Assembly: GCA_016193485.1 (NCBI GenBank)
Contig: JACPRZ010000012.1
Coordinates: 1 to 33,108, forward strand
Length of the DNA stretch: 33,108 nt
Source: Bacteroidota bacterium
Lineage (GTDB): Bacteria > Bacteroidota > Bacteroidia > JACPRZ01
Direction of reading: 5' to 3'
The notes under the pieces are model-generated. The model saw nothing but the letters and a program-made list of their open reading frames with translations. It made no database searches and was not told the origin of the DNA. This document shows positions 1-9,007 of the stretch, piece after piece (within the stretch, counting starts at the first letter, position 1; each line of letters begins with the position of its first letter). A program made the position numbers and the translations under genes.

Positions 1-1
1 A

Positions 2-148
2 GGAGGCATTACTTGTCATGCTGCTATTATTTCCCGAGAGTTAGGGATACCCTGTGTCATTGGAACAAAGATTGCCACGAAGGTATTAAAAGACGGATTA
101 ATAGTTGAAATAAGGGCAAACCATGGTTTGGTAAAAATCATTCCATAA
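2..148 (+). CDS. C-terminal fragment of a PEP-utilising enzyme (phosphohistidine mobile domain)
   Basis: An open frame enters from the left edge and ends at TAA 146-148, leaving 48 residues. It begins [25 protein letters not shown], which is the signature of the PEP-utilising 'mobile' (swivelling phosphohistidine) domain. The His in TCHAA is the residue phosphorylated from PEP or pyruvate phosphate in PEP synthases, pyruvate phosphate dikinases and rifampicin phosphotransferase-like enzymes. The domain finishes with a typical VLKDG...VEI...GLVKIIP strand pattern and a stop. The mobile domain is therefore at the C-terminus, as in PpsA-like or rifampicin phosphotransferase-like proteins; in PPDK and E. 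coli PpsA a TIM barrel follows it. Everything upstream is outside the window, so the substrate cannot be assigned. I am confident of the domain, not of the enzyme. Confidence 0.8.
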   Translation, partial: GGITCHAAIISRELGIPCVIGTKIATKVLKDGLIVEIRANHGLVKIIP

Positions 149-258
149 ATATTAATAATACCTCTGATTATAATCTCAAAATGACTATCATTAATGACCA
201 CAATTAACTAAATAGTCTAATGCATTAATTTTAATAATTAACTGACTGAGGTAATCAC

Positions 259-414
259 ATGAAAAAATACATTAAAGAAACCATAAAAAAAGATCTGCCC
301 AAAGGATTTCAGACATCGGAATTTCTCCTCGAACATGGCTTCATTGATATGATCGTAAAGAGGAATGAGTTGAAGAAAACCCTCGCAGATTTGTTTACGC
401 TGTTTAAAAATTGA
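259..414 (+). pseudogene. accD: accD 3' remnant (acetyl-CoA carboxylase carboxyltransferase beta, C-terminus only)
   Basis: The frame encodes 51 residues reading [20 protein letters not shown] then [11 protein letters not shown]. This is the extreme C-terminus of AccD, the zinc-ribbon beta subunit of the carboxyltransferase that makes malonyl-CoA (compare RVIEQT...[21 protein letters not shown] in E. coli). A full AccD is about 280-300 residues, so over 80% is missing. An in-frame TGA at 247-249 closes the frame 9 bases before the ATG, and no upstream frame resembles the rest of AccD. The ATG appears fortuitous. It follows directly after the PEP-enzyme fragment, so the two look like leftovers joined by a deletion or rearrangement. 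A complete accD is presumably elsewhere. A misassembly is the other explanation. Confidence 0.72.
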
Positions 415-429
415 AGGGTGAAGGGTTAA

Positions 430-500
430 AGGAGATAGGGGAGATAATGGAAATAAGGGAATTTCCCCTACCCCTGTATCTCCCCTATCCCTTTATTTCC
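430..500. repeat. G/A-rich inverted repeat between accD remnant and lipoprotein gene
   Basis: Left arm GATAGGGGAGATA (434-446) pairs exactly with TATCTCCCCTATC (477-489). A second pair, GGAAATAAGGG (449-459) and CCCTTTATTTCC (489-500), is in non-nested order. The centre GGGAATTTCCC is itself palindromic. The element abuts the stop codon of the minus-strand lipoprotein gene, so it may act as a transcript terminator or 3' stabiliser for it. Its AAGGGAAT motif is the same as the nonamer arrays near 12.5 and 13.3 kb. Confidence 0.7.
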
Positions 501-1817
501 TTACTTTATCGGTATCTGGCTGAGCAGTGTGAGATTCTGCGGATCGGAATAATCATACTGGTAAAGACCGGTGGTGCCTATCAGGATGAGTACATTATCC
601 CATGGAATAACATCGTTTGCAATCAGATTCGTATAGTGATTCTTTAAGGTCAGGTTCGGGGTGGATTGAATGTCGTACACTTTTAATCCGCTCTTGCCAT
701 CGCATACAAAAAGAGTATTATTGTCAAGTCCAAGTCCATAGGGATCATCCATATCGTAACTTTCAGCAAGCGAAGGGTTGCTGATATTGCTGATGTTTAT
801 AACGCTCAATTCGCTCACAAAACCACCGCAGCCCGCATCGCCCCGCATTGTTGAATAAGCGTAATTGCCGCTTACCACTACCGGATCGCATCGCCTTACA
901 TGCTCAAACCGGGATATATATGAAGGTGATGAAGGATTTGACAGATTGTAAATATAAACTCCTACCGGACTCCCGATAAAGAGTTTATCATCATAGTTGA
1001 ATAACGATTCAATTCCGTCACCTCCGGTCTGTACGACAACCTGGGTAATAAAAACAGGATTGCTTGCAGATGAAATATCATAGACCTTTAATATATTTTT
1101 GCTTCCGAGATAGAGATAATCATTGTAAACCGTAAACCTGCCAAGCGATCCTCCAATACCCACATTGCGTTTTAACTGCATTGTTGATTTGCCCGAACCG
1201 GATGAGGATGACGAAGTTGATGCGCCAAAACTGTAAACCTCATACGACTCATTAACTTCAACTCCTCCTGTGTTTACGTATTCCGGGCAATTGTTCCTGG
1301 ATTTGCATTTGCGGGTAACATCTTTTACCTCCCACGATACAACCATTCCGATTGAAGTATCCAGTTCAACAACCGGGTATTGCGGGTCATATTCGGGAAT
1401 GGAATAGGGAAACTGGTCAGGAATTCTTTTAACAACCGAGGCGGAGGAAATGTTATTTATGTCGATCGCCACAAGGTCGGTGAAATTGTCGGCATATAGG
1501 ATGTTATCTTTTACTGCAACATCAACATTGCCTGGAATATTGAGAAAAGAAATGGTGTTGGGAGCCGAAGGATTGCTGTTATCAATAATATGAATGCCTT
1601 TTTCAAGGTCATTTACAAAAAGGTAATTTCCTGAAAGGTAAATTTTACCTGCCTTGTTTATTTCTGCCGGTGAAGATGAATATACCTTTTCAACCTGGTC
1701 GTAGGCAAGGTAAACAGGTACATTGGCTTTATAAGTGATGATCCTCGAATCATCAAGACAGCCGGTTAATGAAATTGCCGTTATGGCAAGAGCCGGGATG
1801 AACGATTTGTTTTTCAT
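501..1817 (-). CDS. LVIVD-repeat outer-membrane lipoprotein (beta-propeller)
   Basis: The protein has 438 residues and starts MKNKSFIPALAITAISLTGC. This is a lipoprotein signal with lipobox LTGC, so Cys20 would be lipidated. Behind it are repeated blade motifs of the type 'sGNYLFVND..KGIHIIDNSNPSAP', 'DNILYADNFTDLVAIDINN', 'NDYLYLGSKNILKVYDISSASNP' and 'DNNTLFVCDGKSGLKVYDI'. These are LVIVD repeats, which fold as a propeller. A Ser/Gly-rich segment (STSSSSSGSGKS, about residues 201-212) interrupts the propeller between blades, as often seen in this Bacteroidota family. LVIVD lipoproteins have no established biochemical role; binding or scaffolding at the outer membrane is an inference. It stands alone, with palindromic elements downstream (430-500) and upstream (1985-2275). 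Confidence 0.85.
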   Translation of the reverse strand: MKNKSFIPALAITAISLTGCLDDSRIITYKANVPVYLAYDQVEKVYSSSPAEINKAGKIYLSGNYLFVNDLEKGIHIIDNSNPSAPNTISFLNIPGNVDVAVKDNILYADNFTDLVAIDINNISSASVVKRIPDQFPYSIPEYDPQYPVVELDTSIGMVVSWEVKDVTRKCKSRNNCPEYVNTGGVEVNESYEVYSFGASTSSSSSGSGKSTMQLKRNVGIGGSLGRFTVYNDYLYLGSKNILKVYDISSASNPVFITQVVVQTGGDGIESLFNYDDKLFIGSPVGVYIYNLSNPSSPSYISRFEHVRRCDPVVVSGNYAYSTMRGDAGCGGFVSELSVINISNISNPSLAESYDMDDPYGLGLDNNTLFVCDGKSGLKVYDIQSTPNLTLKNHYTNLIANDVIPWDNVLILIGTTGLYQYDYSDPQNLTLLSQIPIK

Positions 1818-1984
1818 AGGGGTACTGATTAATTTAATGTCCCGCAGTAGGATGTTTCATGCGGTACACGGGTGATAAAGATAAAATATTATTTTTGGTT
1901 AGTAATAAGACGAAACTAAACAATAAAACGTTTAAACAGCCGTTTTATTGTTGTATCTTACTTATACATAAAGTGGGATAAAAC

Positions 1985-2040
1985 CCTGCCTACCGGTCCG
2001 ATGACTCTGACGAGTATCGGACTCCGTCAGAGCAGGCAGG
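1985..2040. repeat. Compound palindromic element with alternative hairpins
   Basis: Outer arms CCTGCCT (1985-1991) and AGGCAGG (2034-2040) enclose two overlapping stems that cannot form together: GTCCGAT (1996-2002) with ATCGGAC (2016-2022), and CTCTGACG (2005-2012) with CGTCAGAG (2025-2032). The outer motif recurs as the perfect palindrome at 13596-13615. It lies in the gap 1818-2366, which holds no gene. Confidence 0.72.
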
Positions 2041-2147
2041 CATTAATTTCAATCAATTTCCGTTAGTTTCTATTCAATTGTGTTACTTCCGGTTATTGAG
2101 AAGGTACAGTATTTAACCCAACTCTGTCCTTGATATTATTTTTGTGT

Positions 2148-2275
2148 GCACGAAAAATAGTACACCGTTTCTTAATTACTCCTAAATCCCCTGAAGGGGT
2201 CTTAAATTTTCCCCCTTCAGGGAGTTAGGGGGTAGGAAGAAAGAGTGTTCTCCAATTTAGTGCAGTTTTTCGTGC
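2148..2275. repeat. MITE-like inverted-repeat element, 128 bp
   Basis: Perfect 10-base terminal inverted repeats GCACGAAAAA (2148-2157) and TTTTTCGTGC (2266-2275) bound an internally palindromic segment. The inside contains CTCCTAAATCCCCTGAAGGG and its near-complement, CCCTTCAGGGAGTTAGGGGG. There is no open reading frame. The structure fits a non-autonomous miniature element or an extended stem-loop repeat. It ends about 90 bp before rpsO. No clear target-site duplication was found. Confidence 0.6.
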
Positions 2276-2298
2276 GCCCTTATTTTTACTAATTCCCT

Positions 2299-2325
2299 TT
2301 TGTATTTAATATTTTATTACCTTTG
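2299..2325 (+). promoter_or_regulatory. Probable Bacteroidota promoter of rpsO
   Basis: TACCTTTG at 2318-2325 is a perfect match to the Bacteroidota -7 element TAnnTTTG. A TTTG at 2299-2302 is a possible -33 element, although the 15-bp spacer is shorter than usual. Transcription would start about 2332, which favours the rpsO start at 2367 over the in-frame ATG at 2334. Confidence 0.5.
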
Positions 2326-2366
2326 CCCTCCTTTTGAATAATCATACAGATGAACATTTCAGAAAT

Positions 2367-2648
2367 ATGATCTATCGCGATAACCGTCAAAACGGCACCA
2401 GGCAGGAAATTATCAAAGCACATGGCCGTAACCAAACTGACAGCGGTTCCCCCGAAGTACAGATTGCTCTTTTCACCGGAAGGATCACTGACCTGACTAA
2501 CCACCTGGCAACCAATAAAAAGGACTTCCGTACACAACGGGCTTTAATGAAACTGGTATCCAAAAGGAAACGGCTGCTTGAATATCTTAACGGTAAAGAT
2601 TATAATCGCTACAACGCAATATTGGAAAAACTTAACCTGAGGAAATAA
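2367..2648 (+). CDS. rpsO: 30S ribosomal protein S15 (uS15)
   Basis: The core reads TRQEIIKAHGRNQTDSGSPE then VQIALFTGRITDLTNHL, KKDFRTQRALMKLVSKRKRL and LEYLNGKDYNRY..I..LNLRK. This is ribosomal protein S15, which binds the central domain of 16S rRNA and nucleates assembly of the platform. I chose the ATG at 2367 (93 residues; the family is usually 88-90) because the -7 promoter element at 2318-2325 puts the transcript start almost on the other in-frame ATG at 2334. The first dozen residues (MIYRDNRQNG) differ from the usual MYLTxEKK start, so the N-terminus is less certain. No Shine-Dalgarno is seen, as normal in this phylum. rpsO followed by pnp is a widely conserved order. Confidence 0.93.
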   Translation: MIYRDNRQNGTRQEIIKAHGRNQTDSGSPEVQIALFTGRITDLTNHLATNKKDFRTQRALMKLVSKRKRLLEYLNGKDYNRYNAILEKLNLRK

Positions 2649-2841
2649 GAGTTTAGCATAAGTCCATTCTGACCACTTCGGTGCGTAATTATCAGTCAAT
2701 GGCTTACCATCATTTAATTTAGGAGTATCATTTTACAAGGCGGAAAGGTCATTACATTTATTCTTACTTGTTTTTAATTCATTCTTTTCTTAGTTCGCAG
2801 AGTTTTTTAATCATTATTATTTAATTTTAACTTTCAATTTC

Positions 2842-4743
2842 ATGGATACAAAAGTTGCAACCGTTTCGTTTCAGTTACCCGATGGCAGGAATGTCACTAT
2901 TGAAACAGGTAAACTGGCGCGGCAGGCCGATGGCGCTGCCATGGTCAGGATGGGTAACACTATTCTCCTCGCAACCGTCTGCGCCAATCAGAATCCGAAG
3001 GAAGGGCTCGATTATTTTCCCCTCTCAGTTGACTACCGGGAAAAATATGCCGCATCAGGAAGGTTCCCGGGCGGATTTTTCAAACGCGAGGCAAGACCTT
3101 CAGATATTGAAACACTTGTTTCACGGCTTACGGACAGGGCATTGAGGCCTCTCTTCCCTGAGGACTTTCTCGCTGAAACACAGGTGATCATCACCCTCGT
3201 TTCTGCCGATAAAAATGATTTGCCCGATGCACTCGCCTGCCTTGCGGCATCGGCTGCCCTGGCAGTTTCAGATATTCCTTTTAATGGACCCGTGTCCGAA
3301 ACACGGGTAGCAAGGATTAACGGGCAACTCGTAATAAATCCGACACTTACCGATAATAAGAATGCGGATATAGACCTGATAGTCGCGGCAAGTGAGAAAT
3401 CAATTGTAATGGTGGAAGGAGAAATGAAAGAGGTCTCCGAGCAGGATATGATTTCGGCAATTAAATTCGCTCATGATGCCATAAAAATTCAATGTCGTGC
3501 GTTGAATGATCTTGCGGCACAGGTTGAAAAATCCAGAACAAAAAGAACCTATTCCCATGTTCAGCATGATAATGATCTGAAAGAAAAAATGAACAACCTA
3601 TTATATGAAAAAGTTGCGGGTGTGATACGTTCCGCAGTAAAATCAAAGGAGGAAAGAAAATCGGCTTATGATGCGATCCTTGAAGAATATGTGAAGACAT
3701 TTACCAAAGAAGAACTCGCAGCAAAAAAACCATTCATCAACCGTTATTTTGAGGAAATTAAATATGAAGCAAGCAGGGCGCAGGTCATTGAAACAGGTAT
3801 CCGGCTTGATGGCAGGAAAACCGATGAGATAAGGACGATTACGATTGAGCCGGATATTTTACCCGGAACTCACGGGTCGGCTCTCTTCACGCGCGGTGAA
3901 ACCCAGGCGCTTGCCTCGGTGACGCTGGGCACCAAACTGGATGTGCAAACCATTGACGGTCCGATAATACAGCATGATGAGACCTTTATGCTCCATTACT
4001 ATTTTCCCCCCTTCTCAACCGGTGAAGTGAAACCGTTGCGCGGGCAGGGTCGCAGGGAGATAGGCCATGGCAACCTTGCACTACGCGCCCTGAAACCCAT
4101 GATACCCCCACAGGCGGAAAATCCTTATACCATTCGCATAGTATCAGATATCCTTGAATCAAACGGTTCTTCTTCAATGGCTACGGTTTGTGCCGGAAGT
4201 TTAGCCCTGATGGATGCCGGAGTGAAAATCCCTCGGCATGTTTCCGGGATAGCCATGGGGCTGATTACCGGTCCGGATGGAAAGTATGCGGTGCTTTCCG
4301 ATATTCTTGGTGATGAAGACCATCTTGGCGATATGGACTTTAAAGTAACCGGGACGGAACAGGGCGTCACCGCCTGCCAGATGGATATTAAAATTGAAGG
4401 ATTGTCTTATGAAGTTATGGCGGAAGCGCTGGAACAGGCGCGCATCGGCAGGATGTTCATTTTAACGCATCTCTATACCGCAATTGAACAGCCGCGATCC
4501 GATTTCAAACCACACGCACCCAGAATAGTGCAGTTGCAGATACCGAAAGATATGATCGGTGCGGTAATCGGTCCGGGAGGAAAAGTAATACAGAAACTCC
4601 AGGAAGAGACAAAAACAACTATCGTGATTGAAGAAGAAAACGGCTATGGCATAATTGATATCGCTTCCGATAATAAAGAATCCATTGATGCTGCCGTAGC
4701 AAAAATCAAAGGCATTACCGCTGTTCCTGCAAGGGAACGGTGA
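2842..4743 (+). CDS. pnp: Polynucleotide phosphorylase, RNase PH and KH part (frameshifted before S1)
   Basis: This is PNPase, the phosphorolytic 3'-5' exoribonuclease of RNA turnover. Visible parts are RNase PH domain 1 (about 10-145, with [10 protein letters not shown] and RPLFPEDF), a helical linker, RNase PH domain 2 (from about 314, with [23 protein letters not shown] and [12 protein letters not shown]), and a KH domain (about 559-625) with its GPGG loop at 577-580. The catalytic block [12 protein letters not shown] places D493, D499 and K501 at the positions of E. coli D486, D492 and K494. The frame stops at TGA 4741-4743 after 633 residues. Normal PNPases are about 700-750 and continue into an S1 domain, found here in the next frame (4740-5066). 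About seven residues between KH and S1 are missing, so a small deletion caused the shift. Catalysis could survive; RNA binding would be weakened. Confidence 0.93.
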   Translation: MDTKVATVSFQLPDGRNVTIETGKLARQADGAAMVRMGNTILLATVCANQNPKEGLDYFPLSVDYREKYAASGRFPGGFFKREARPSDIETLVSRLTDRALRPLFPEDFLAETQVIITLVSADKNDLPDALACLAASAALAVSDIPFNGPVSETRVARINGQLVINPTLTDNKNADIDLIVAASEKSIVMVEGEMKEVSEQDMISAIKFAHDAIKIQCRALNDLAAQVEKSRTKRTYSHVQHDNDLKEKMNNLLYEKVAGVIRSAVKSKEERKSAYDAILEEYVKTFTKEELAAKKPFINRYFEEIKYEASRAQVIETGIRLDGRKTDEIRTITIEPDILPGTHGSALFTRGETQALASVTLGTKLDVQTIDGPIIQHDETFMLHYYFPPFSTGEVKPLRGQGRREIGHGNLALRALKPMIPPQAENPYTIRIVSDILESNGSSSMATVCAGSLALMDAGVKIPRHVSGIAMGLITGPDGKYAVLSDILGDEDHLGDMDFKVTGTEQGVTACQMDIKIEGLSYEVMAEALEQARIGRMFILTHLYTAIEQPRSDFKPHAPRIVQLQIPKDMIGAVIGPGGKVIQKLQEETKTTIVIEEENGYGIIDIASDNKESIDAAVAKIKGITAVPARER

Positions 4744-5066
4744 AAAGCATTAAAGAATTTGGCGCCTTTGTGGAGTTTCTGCCCCATAGAGAAGGATTAT
4801 TGCATATCTCCGAAATTTCATGGGAACACCTCGCAACCGTATCGGATGTACTTAAAGAAGGCGATGAGTTGGAAGTAAAACTGATTGAAATTGACCCTAC
4901 AGGACGATATCGCCTTTCGCGAAAAGCGCTCCTGCCTGCTGCTGACGGTCAAACCTATCAGCCAAGACCGCGCCCCTCCGGACGTTCCTTTTCACGGGGA
5001 AACGGCCACTCCGGCCCCCCCCGGAGAGGATTTCAATCCGGGCGGTCAAGGGACAGGGATAGATAA
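4740..5066 (+). CDS. pnp: S1 RNA-binding domain and basic tail of pnp, separated by frameshift
   Basis: The frame reads [20 protein letters not shown] then [29 protein letters not shown] and LSRKAL, which is the PNPase S1 domain. A Pro/Arg/Ser-rich basic tail ([13 protein letters not shown]...RSRDRDR) follows, as is common at PNPase C-termini. The start of the domain (family consensus roughly EVGExYEG) is missing. The first possible start is GTG 4740-4742, which overlaps the stop of the upstream frame as GTGA. Translational coupling could therefore yield a separate 108-residue protein. Whether this is a real split gene, a recent null of the S1 part, or a sequencing or assembly error cannot be settled from sequence alone. 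An 8-C run at about 4995-5002 in the tail is a further slippage-prone spot. Confidence 0.85.
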   Translation: MKSIKEFGAFVEFLPHREGLLHISEISWEHLATVSDVLKEGDELEVKLIEIDPTGRYRLSRKALLPAADGQTYQPRPRPSGRSFSRGNGHSGPPRRGFQSGRSRDRDR

Positions 5067-5156
5067 TCGGCCGGATATCCGGAGGTCTTATTCATTTTCT
5101 CCAATTTGTCCCGTAGATTTTCACAAGTCCTCATCTTCAACAATTCCTAAATTTTC

Positions 5157-5164
5157 TATCTTTG
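5157..5164 (+). promoter_or_regulatory. Possible -7 promoter element of the surface-protein gene
   Basis: TATCTTTG matches TAnnTTTG. The start codon at 5174 is only 9 bp downstream, so the transcript would be leaderless or nearly so. No convincing -33 element is seen. Confidence 0.35.
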
Positions 5165-5173
5165 ACATGAAAG

Positions 5174-8100
5174 ATGAACAAAAAATATCTTTTTCTTTTT
5201 CAGGTATTTCTTCCTGCCTCCTTTGCGGTTTATAATACCGTTACTGCCCAACTATTCTATAATAACGGTGCAACTTTTTATACCAATACCGGAGCCATCA
5301 TAAAAGTGAATGGCGATGTTGTAAATGCATCCGGGCTGTTAAATAACAACGGGCAGACCTTTATTGATGGGTTCGTCACTAATGGTTCCACTATCTCATG
5401 TAATGGAATAATTGATCTCACAGGCGACTGGACAAACAATGGTATTTTTAATGCTGGAACCGGTGAAGTAGTCATGAGCGGTGATACGCAGACAATCGGT
5501 GGTATTTCATCTTCTTCATTCTATGATCTTATCCTTTCGGGTACAGGCGTTAAAAAACTCGCGCTTAACACGACCGTATCCAATACACTTGATCTGAATG
5601 ACCGGGAACTGGCAACCGATGTTTCGTTTTTATTCGTTACAAACGGTGATACCGGAGCGATAAAACGGACAACCGGTTTTGTGAGCAGTACATCTTTCGG
5701 AAAATTATCGCGTGTTACAAATTCAACTGAACCATATCTTTTTCCGACAGGTTCATCCAACCCTTCGGTTATTTACAGGCCTTTGAAAATTAAACCCGCT
5801 TCATCGTCAGCAAACTCTTTTGCCGTGCGGCTTGCAAACACCGATGCCACGCTGGACGGCTACAACCGGAACACAAAAGAACCTTCATTGTGCTATGTAA
5901 ACGGACTTTTTTACCATCGCATATCCCGGCTTGCCGGATCCGATGCTGCCGATATCTCTTTTTATTACGATAATATTGCTGACGGTTCTTTTAAAAACAT
6001 TACCCACTGGCAGAATTTTCCAAGGTGGGAAACGATCACTCCGGTTACATCTGTAATCAATTCCTCACCGGCACTAAGTATTCTTACAATAACAGGATGG
6101 AATAACTTTTCACCGGAACCGTTTGCCCTCGGCAACGATTCACTTGGCGTGATGATCGCATTAACTCCGGAAAGTCCCTGCACCGGTGATACGCTTTCTT
6201 TTACCGCAACACCGGGGTATCAGACCTATGAATTTTATATTAACTCGGTACTAATACAGAGCGGAGCGGGGAATATCTTTACTCCTTCATCCGTTTTCAC
6301 CGGTGATAGTGTCTTTTCCGTTGCTACCGATGCATCGGGGTGCAAGGGTAAAAGTAATCCAACGGTAGTCAACATCAATTCTGTCCCGGCTGCAAATATC
6401 ACCCCCCCCGGACCGGTATCATTCTGCTATGGCGACAGCATAATACTTCAGTCCTCAGCAGCAAATTCTTACCTCTGGCTCAGAAACGATACGGCTACGG
6501 GGCAAACTACACAATCCGTCACCCTGTTTAACTCAGGAGATTATAAAGTGGTTGTGACCAATTCCACAGGATGTTCAGATACTTCCGCTCCGGTAACCGT
6601 TTCTGTTTTTGCAAACCCTACAGCATCAGTTGCTCCCCCCGGACCTCTGGTAATCTGCAGCAATGAAAGCGTTCTTTTACAGGCGGGCTCCTCTTTTTCT
6701 TACCTGTGGCTGAATAACGGTTCTTCCACCGGAATTAATACACAAACATTTACCGTTGCCTCTGCCGGAAATTACAGTGTGGTTGTTACTGATGCAAATG
6801 GTTGTTTTGATACTTCAACCATTGTATCCGTAGCAGTTAACCCTGCGCCTGCCGCTATTATCACGGTATCAGGTGTTCTCACTTTTTGTTCAGGCGACAG
6901 CGTTATTCTGCAATCGTCATCACCGGATAGTAATACCTGGCTCCTTAACGGATTACCTTCCGGAGATACTACTCAAAATCTTACTGTAACAACTTCCGGA
7001 ACATATGAAGTTATTGTCATGAATTCATTTAATTGTTCCGACACTTCCGATGCTGTCAATGCAACGGTTTTCCCGGCACCGGTACCTGTAATTACCCCCC
7101 CCGGAATATCGAAAATTTGCTCAGGCGACAGCATAACGCTGCAATCATCGGAATCATCCGGAAATTCATGGCTCTTAAATGGAATGCCAACAGGTTATGT
7201 CTCCCAAACCATTTCGGTATCGAATGCAGGAGCATACTCCGTTGCAGTTACTGATTCAAACGGATGTTCCGATACTTCATCATCCGTTACCGTTATTGTT
7301 AATCCAGCCGTTACTGTTCTGATAACAGCCATTGGCAACACTACATTCTGCTCCTATGAAAACGTTATCCTGCAATCGTCATCTGCCACCGGTAATCAAT
7401 GGATGATGAACGGAGCATTTACCGGTGATACGCTGCAGAATATTACGGTTAATAATTCTGGTGATTACCAGGCAGTGGTTACCAACTCGTTTGGGTGTTC
7501 GGATACGTCCGTTATTATTGCAGTTACCGTCCTTCCGGCTCCGGTTGCGTCAGTAACGGTCATGGATACAACCGTATTTTGTGACGGTGACAGCGTTATC
7601 CTGCAATCGTCATCGCCCATAGGAAATAACTGGCTTATGAACGGGTTACCTGCCGGATCAACTTCGCAAAATCTCACGGTTTTTTCCGGAGGAAATTATT
7701 CAGTGGTCGTTACGGACAGTTCCGGATGTTTCGATACATCGTCTGCTGTAACGGTGATCGTAAATCCGGTTCCTGTTGCTCTGATTACAGCCCTTGATAC
7801 TACAATCTTCTGCAAAGGATCGGTTGTTCAATTACAATCCTCATCATCAACAGGTAACAACTGGATTCAAAACGGTATTTCTCTGGTGTTAACCGCACAA
7901 ACCATTACCGTTGACAGCAGCGGTATTTACCAGGCAATTGTTACAAATTCATACAATTGTTCCGATACTTCCAACCCGATAACCGTTACCGTAAATGACA
8001 CGCCTTCTGTTTCTGTTGTTTCATTCAACGGATTCATTTGTTACGGTAGCACTGATGGATTTGCGATCGTAACCGCAACCGGAGGTAGCGGCAGTTATTC

Positions 8101-9004
8101 CTTTATTTGGAGTAACGGTGAGAGTACAGCGGATAGTTTGCAATATACTCTTGACAGTTTGACTTACGGATCTTATACGGTAACCGTCACCGATGGCAAC
8201 GGATGTTCAGCTTCCCGCACGGTGGTCATTTCTCAGGCCACACAGATTAACATCACTTCCTCATCTTCCGAAGTATCCTGTTATGGTGTTTGTGATGGCA
8301 GCGCTGCAACCACTGTAACCGGTGGCGCTCCTCCCTATACTTATTTATGGCAGGATTCTTCCGGTGTGACTGCCGGAATGCAGAATTCGATCTCGCAGGT
8401 ATGTTCAGGGAATTATTTCCTTACTGTTTCCGATACTATGAATTGCGCAGTCAACCAAACAGTATTCATCTCAACACCCCCCCCTGTAACTGCCGGTTTT
8501 TATGCCGATTCAATTGACGGATACCTTCCTCTTGAAGTTAATCTGACGGATACGAGCATTGGAGCCAATACCTGGCAGTGGGATTTTGGTGACGGTTCAA
8601 CATCCATTCAGCAAAATCCGCAGCACACTTTTGACGATACCGGCACTTTTACCGTTTTATTGAGGATAGTTTCATCCGATGCCTGCACCGACACGGCAAC
8701 CCTGAAAATAAGAGTAAAACCCGTACCGGAAATAAATTATTTCATTCCGAATGTTTTCTCTCCCAATGGTGACGGTAAGCACGATATTCTTTACGTTTAT
8801 GGAAACGGGATAGCAACCCTGTATCTTGTTATTTATGACCGGTGGGGAGAAAAGGTCTTTGAGACATCCGATCAGAAAACCGGGTGGGATGGTGCTTTCA
8901 GGGGTAAGCCCTGTAATCCCGATGTATATGTCTATTATTTAAAGATAAAACTTTCAGGTAAACCCGAAGAAATAAAGGAAGGGAATATAACCCTCTTAAA
9001 ATAA
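5174..9004 (+). CDS. Giant Ig-like/SprB/PKD repeat surface protein with T9SS type B sorting domain
   Basis: The 1276-residue protein starts MNKKYLFLFQVFLPASFA, a signal peptide ending near VTA-Q. Residues about 25-320 form an unassigned beta-rich region that includes a 'NNGIFNAGTGEVVMSGDTQTI'-type adhesin repeat. Residues about 406-944 hold seven tandem Ig-like units with a pitch near 77 residues, each with a 'C..GDS..LQSS' start and '..Y.VVVT...GCSDTS..VTV' end. Two SprB-like repeats (about 944-1104, 'DG.A.VTATGGSGSYSFIWS') and a PKD domain (about 1106-1181, WQWDFGDGSTS) follow. The last ~95 residues, FIPNVFSPNGDGKHD...YDRWGEKVFE...GWDG, form the gliding-motility-associated (CHU_C, T9SS type B) sorting domain. 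It should be exported by T9SS and act as an adhesin or gliding-surface protein. The PorP/SprF gene 3 bp downstream fits, because type B cargo often pairs with such a protein. Confidence 0.9.
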   Translation: MNKKYLFLFQVFLPASFAVYNTVTAQLFYNNGATFYTNTGAIIKVNGDVVNASGLLNNNGQTFIDGFVTNGSTISCNGIIDLTGDWTNNGIFNAGTGEVVMSGDTQTIGGISSSSFYDLILSGTGVKKLALNTTVSNTLDLNDRELATDVSFLFVTNGDTGAIKRTTGFVSSTSFGKLSRVTNSTEPYLFPTGSSNPSVIYRPLKIKPASSSANSFAVRLANTDATLDGYNRNTKEPSLCYVNGLFYHRISRLAGSDAADISFYYDNIADGSFKNITHWQNFPRWETITPVTSVINSSPALSILTITGWNNFSPEPFALGNDSLGVMIALTPESPCTGDTLSFTATPGYQTYEFYINSVLIQSGAGNIFTPSSVFTGDSVFSVATDASGCKGKSNPTVVNINSVPAANITPPGPVSFCYGDSIILQSSAANSYLWLRNDTATGQTTQSVTLFNSGDYKVVVTNSTGCSDTSAPVTVSVFANPTASVAPPGPLVICSNESVLLQAGSSFSYLWLNNGSSTGINTQTFTVASAGNYSVVVTDANGCFDTSTIVSVAVNPAPAAIITVSGVLTFCSGDSVILQSSSPDSNTWLLNGLPSGDTTQNLTVTTSGTYEVIVMNSFNCSDTSDAVNATVFPAPVPVITPPGISKICSGDSITLQSSESSGNSWLLNGMPTGYVSQTISVSNAGAYSVAVTDSNGCSDTSSSVTVIVNPAVTVLITAIGNTTFCSYENVILQSSSATGNQWMMNGAFTGDTLQNITVNNSGDYQAVVTNSFGCSDTSVIIAVTVLPAPVASVTVMDTTVFCDGDSVILQSSSPIGNNWLMNGLPAGSTSQNLTVFSGGNYSVVVTDSSGCFDTSSAVTVIVNPVPVALITALDTTIFCKGSVVQLQSSSSTGNNWIQNGISLVLTAQTITVDSSGIYQAIVTNSYNCSDTSNPITVTVNDTPSVSVVSFNGFICYGSTDGFAIVTATGGSGSYSFIWSNGESTADSLQYTLDSLTYGSYTVTVTDGNGCSASRTVVISQATQINITSSSSEVSCYGVCDGSAATTVTGGAPPYTYLWQDSSGVTAGMQNSISQVCSGNYFLTVSDTMNCAVNQTVFISTPPPVTAGFYADSIDGYLPLEVNLTDTSIGANTWQWDFGDGSTSIQQNPQHTFDDTGTFTVLLRIVSSDACTDTATLKIRVKPVPEINYFIPNVFSPNGDGKHDILYVYGNGIATLYLVIYDRWGEKVFETSDQKTGWDGAFRGKPCNPDVYVYYLKIKLSGKPEEIKEGNITLLK
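6391..8004 (+). repeat. Seven in-gene Ig-like repeats, about 231 bp each
   Basis: Conserved TTYTGC..GGCGACAGC-type starts recur near 6421, 6652, 6885, 7117, 7347, 7577 and 7807. Several units share the Pro-Pro-Gly segment written as a run of C (about 6402 and 7096). The units are diverged, so copy-number change by recombination is possible but not shown. Confidence 0.8.
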
Positions 9005-9007
9005 TCC

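Noticed and set aside
411..647. 78-codon plus-strand open frame
   Set aside because: It is antisense to the lipoprotein gene end and is made of the G/A-rich hairpin.
2289..2537. 82-codon minus-strand open frame over rpsO
   Set aside because: It is the antisense shadow of rpsO, with no homology or promoter.
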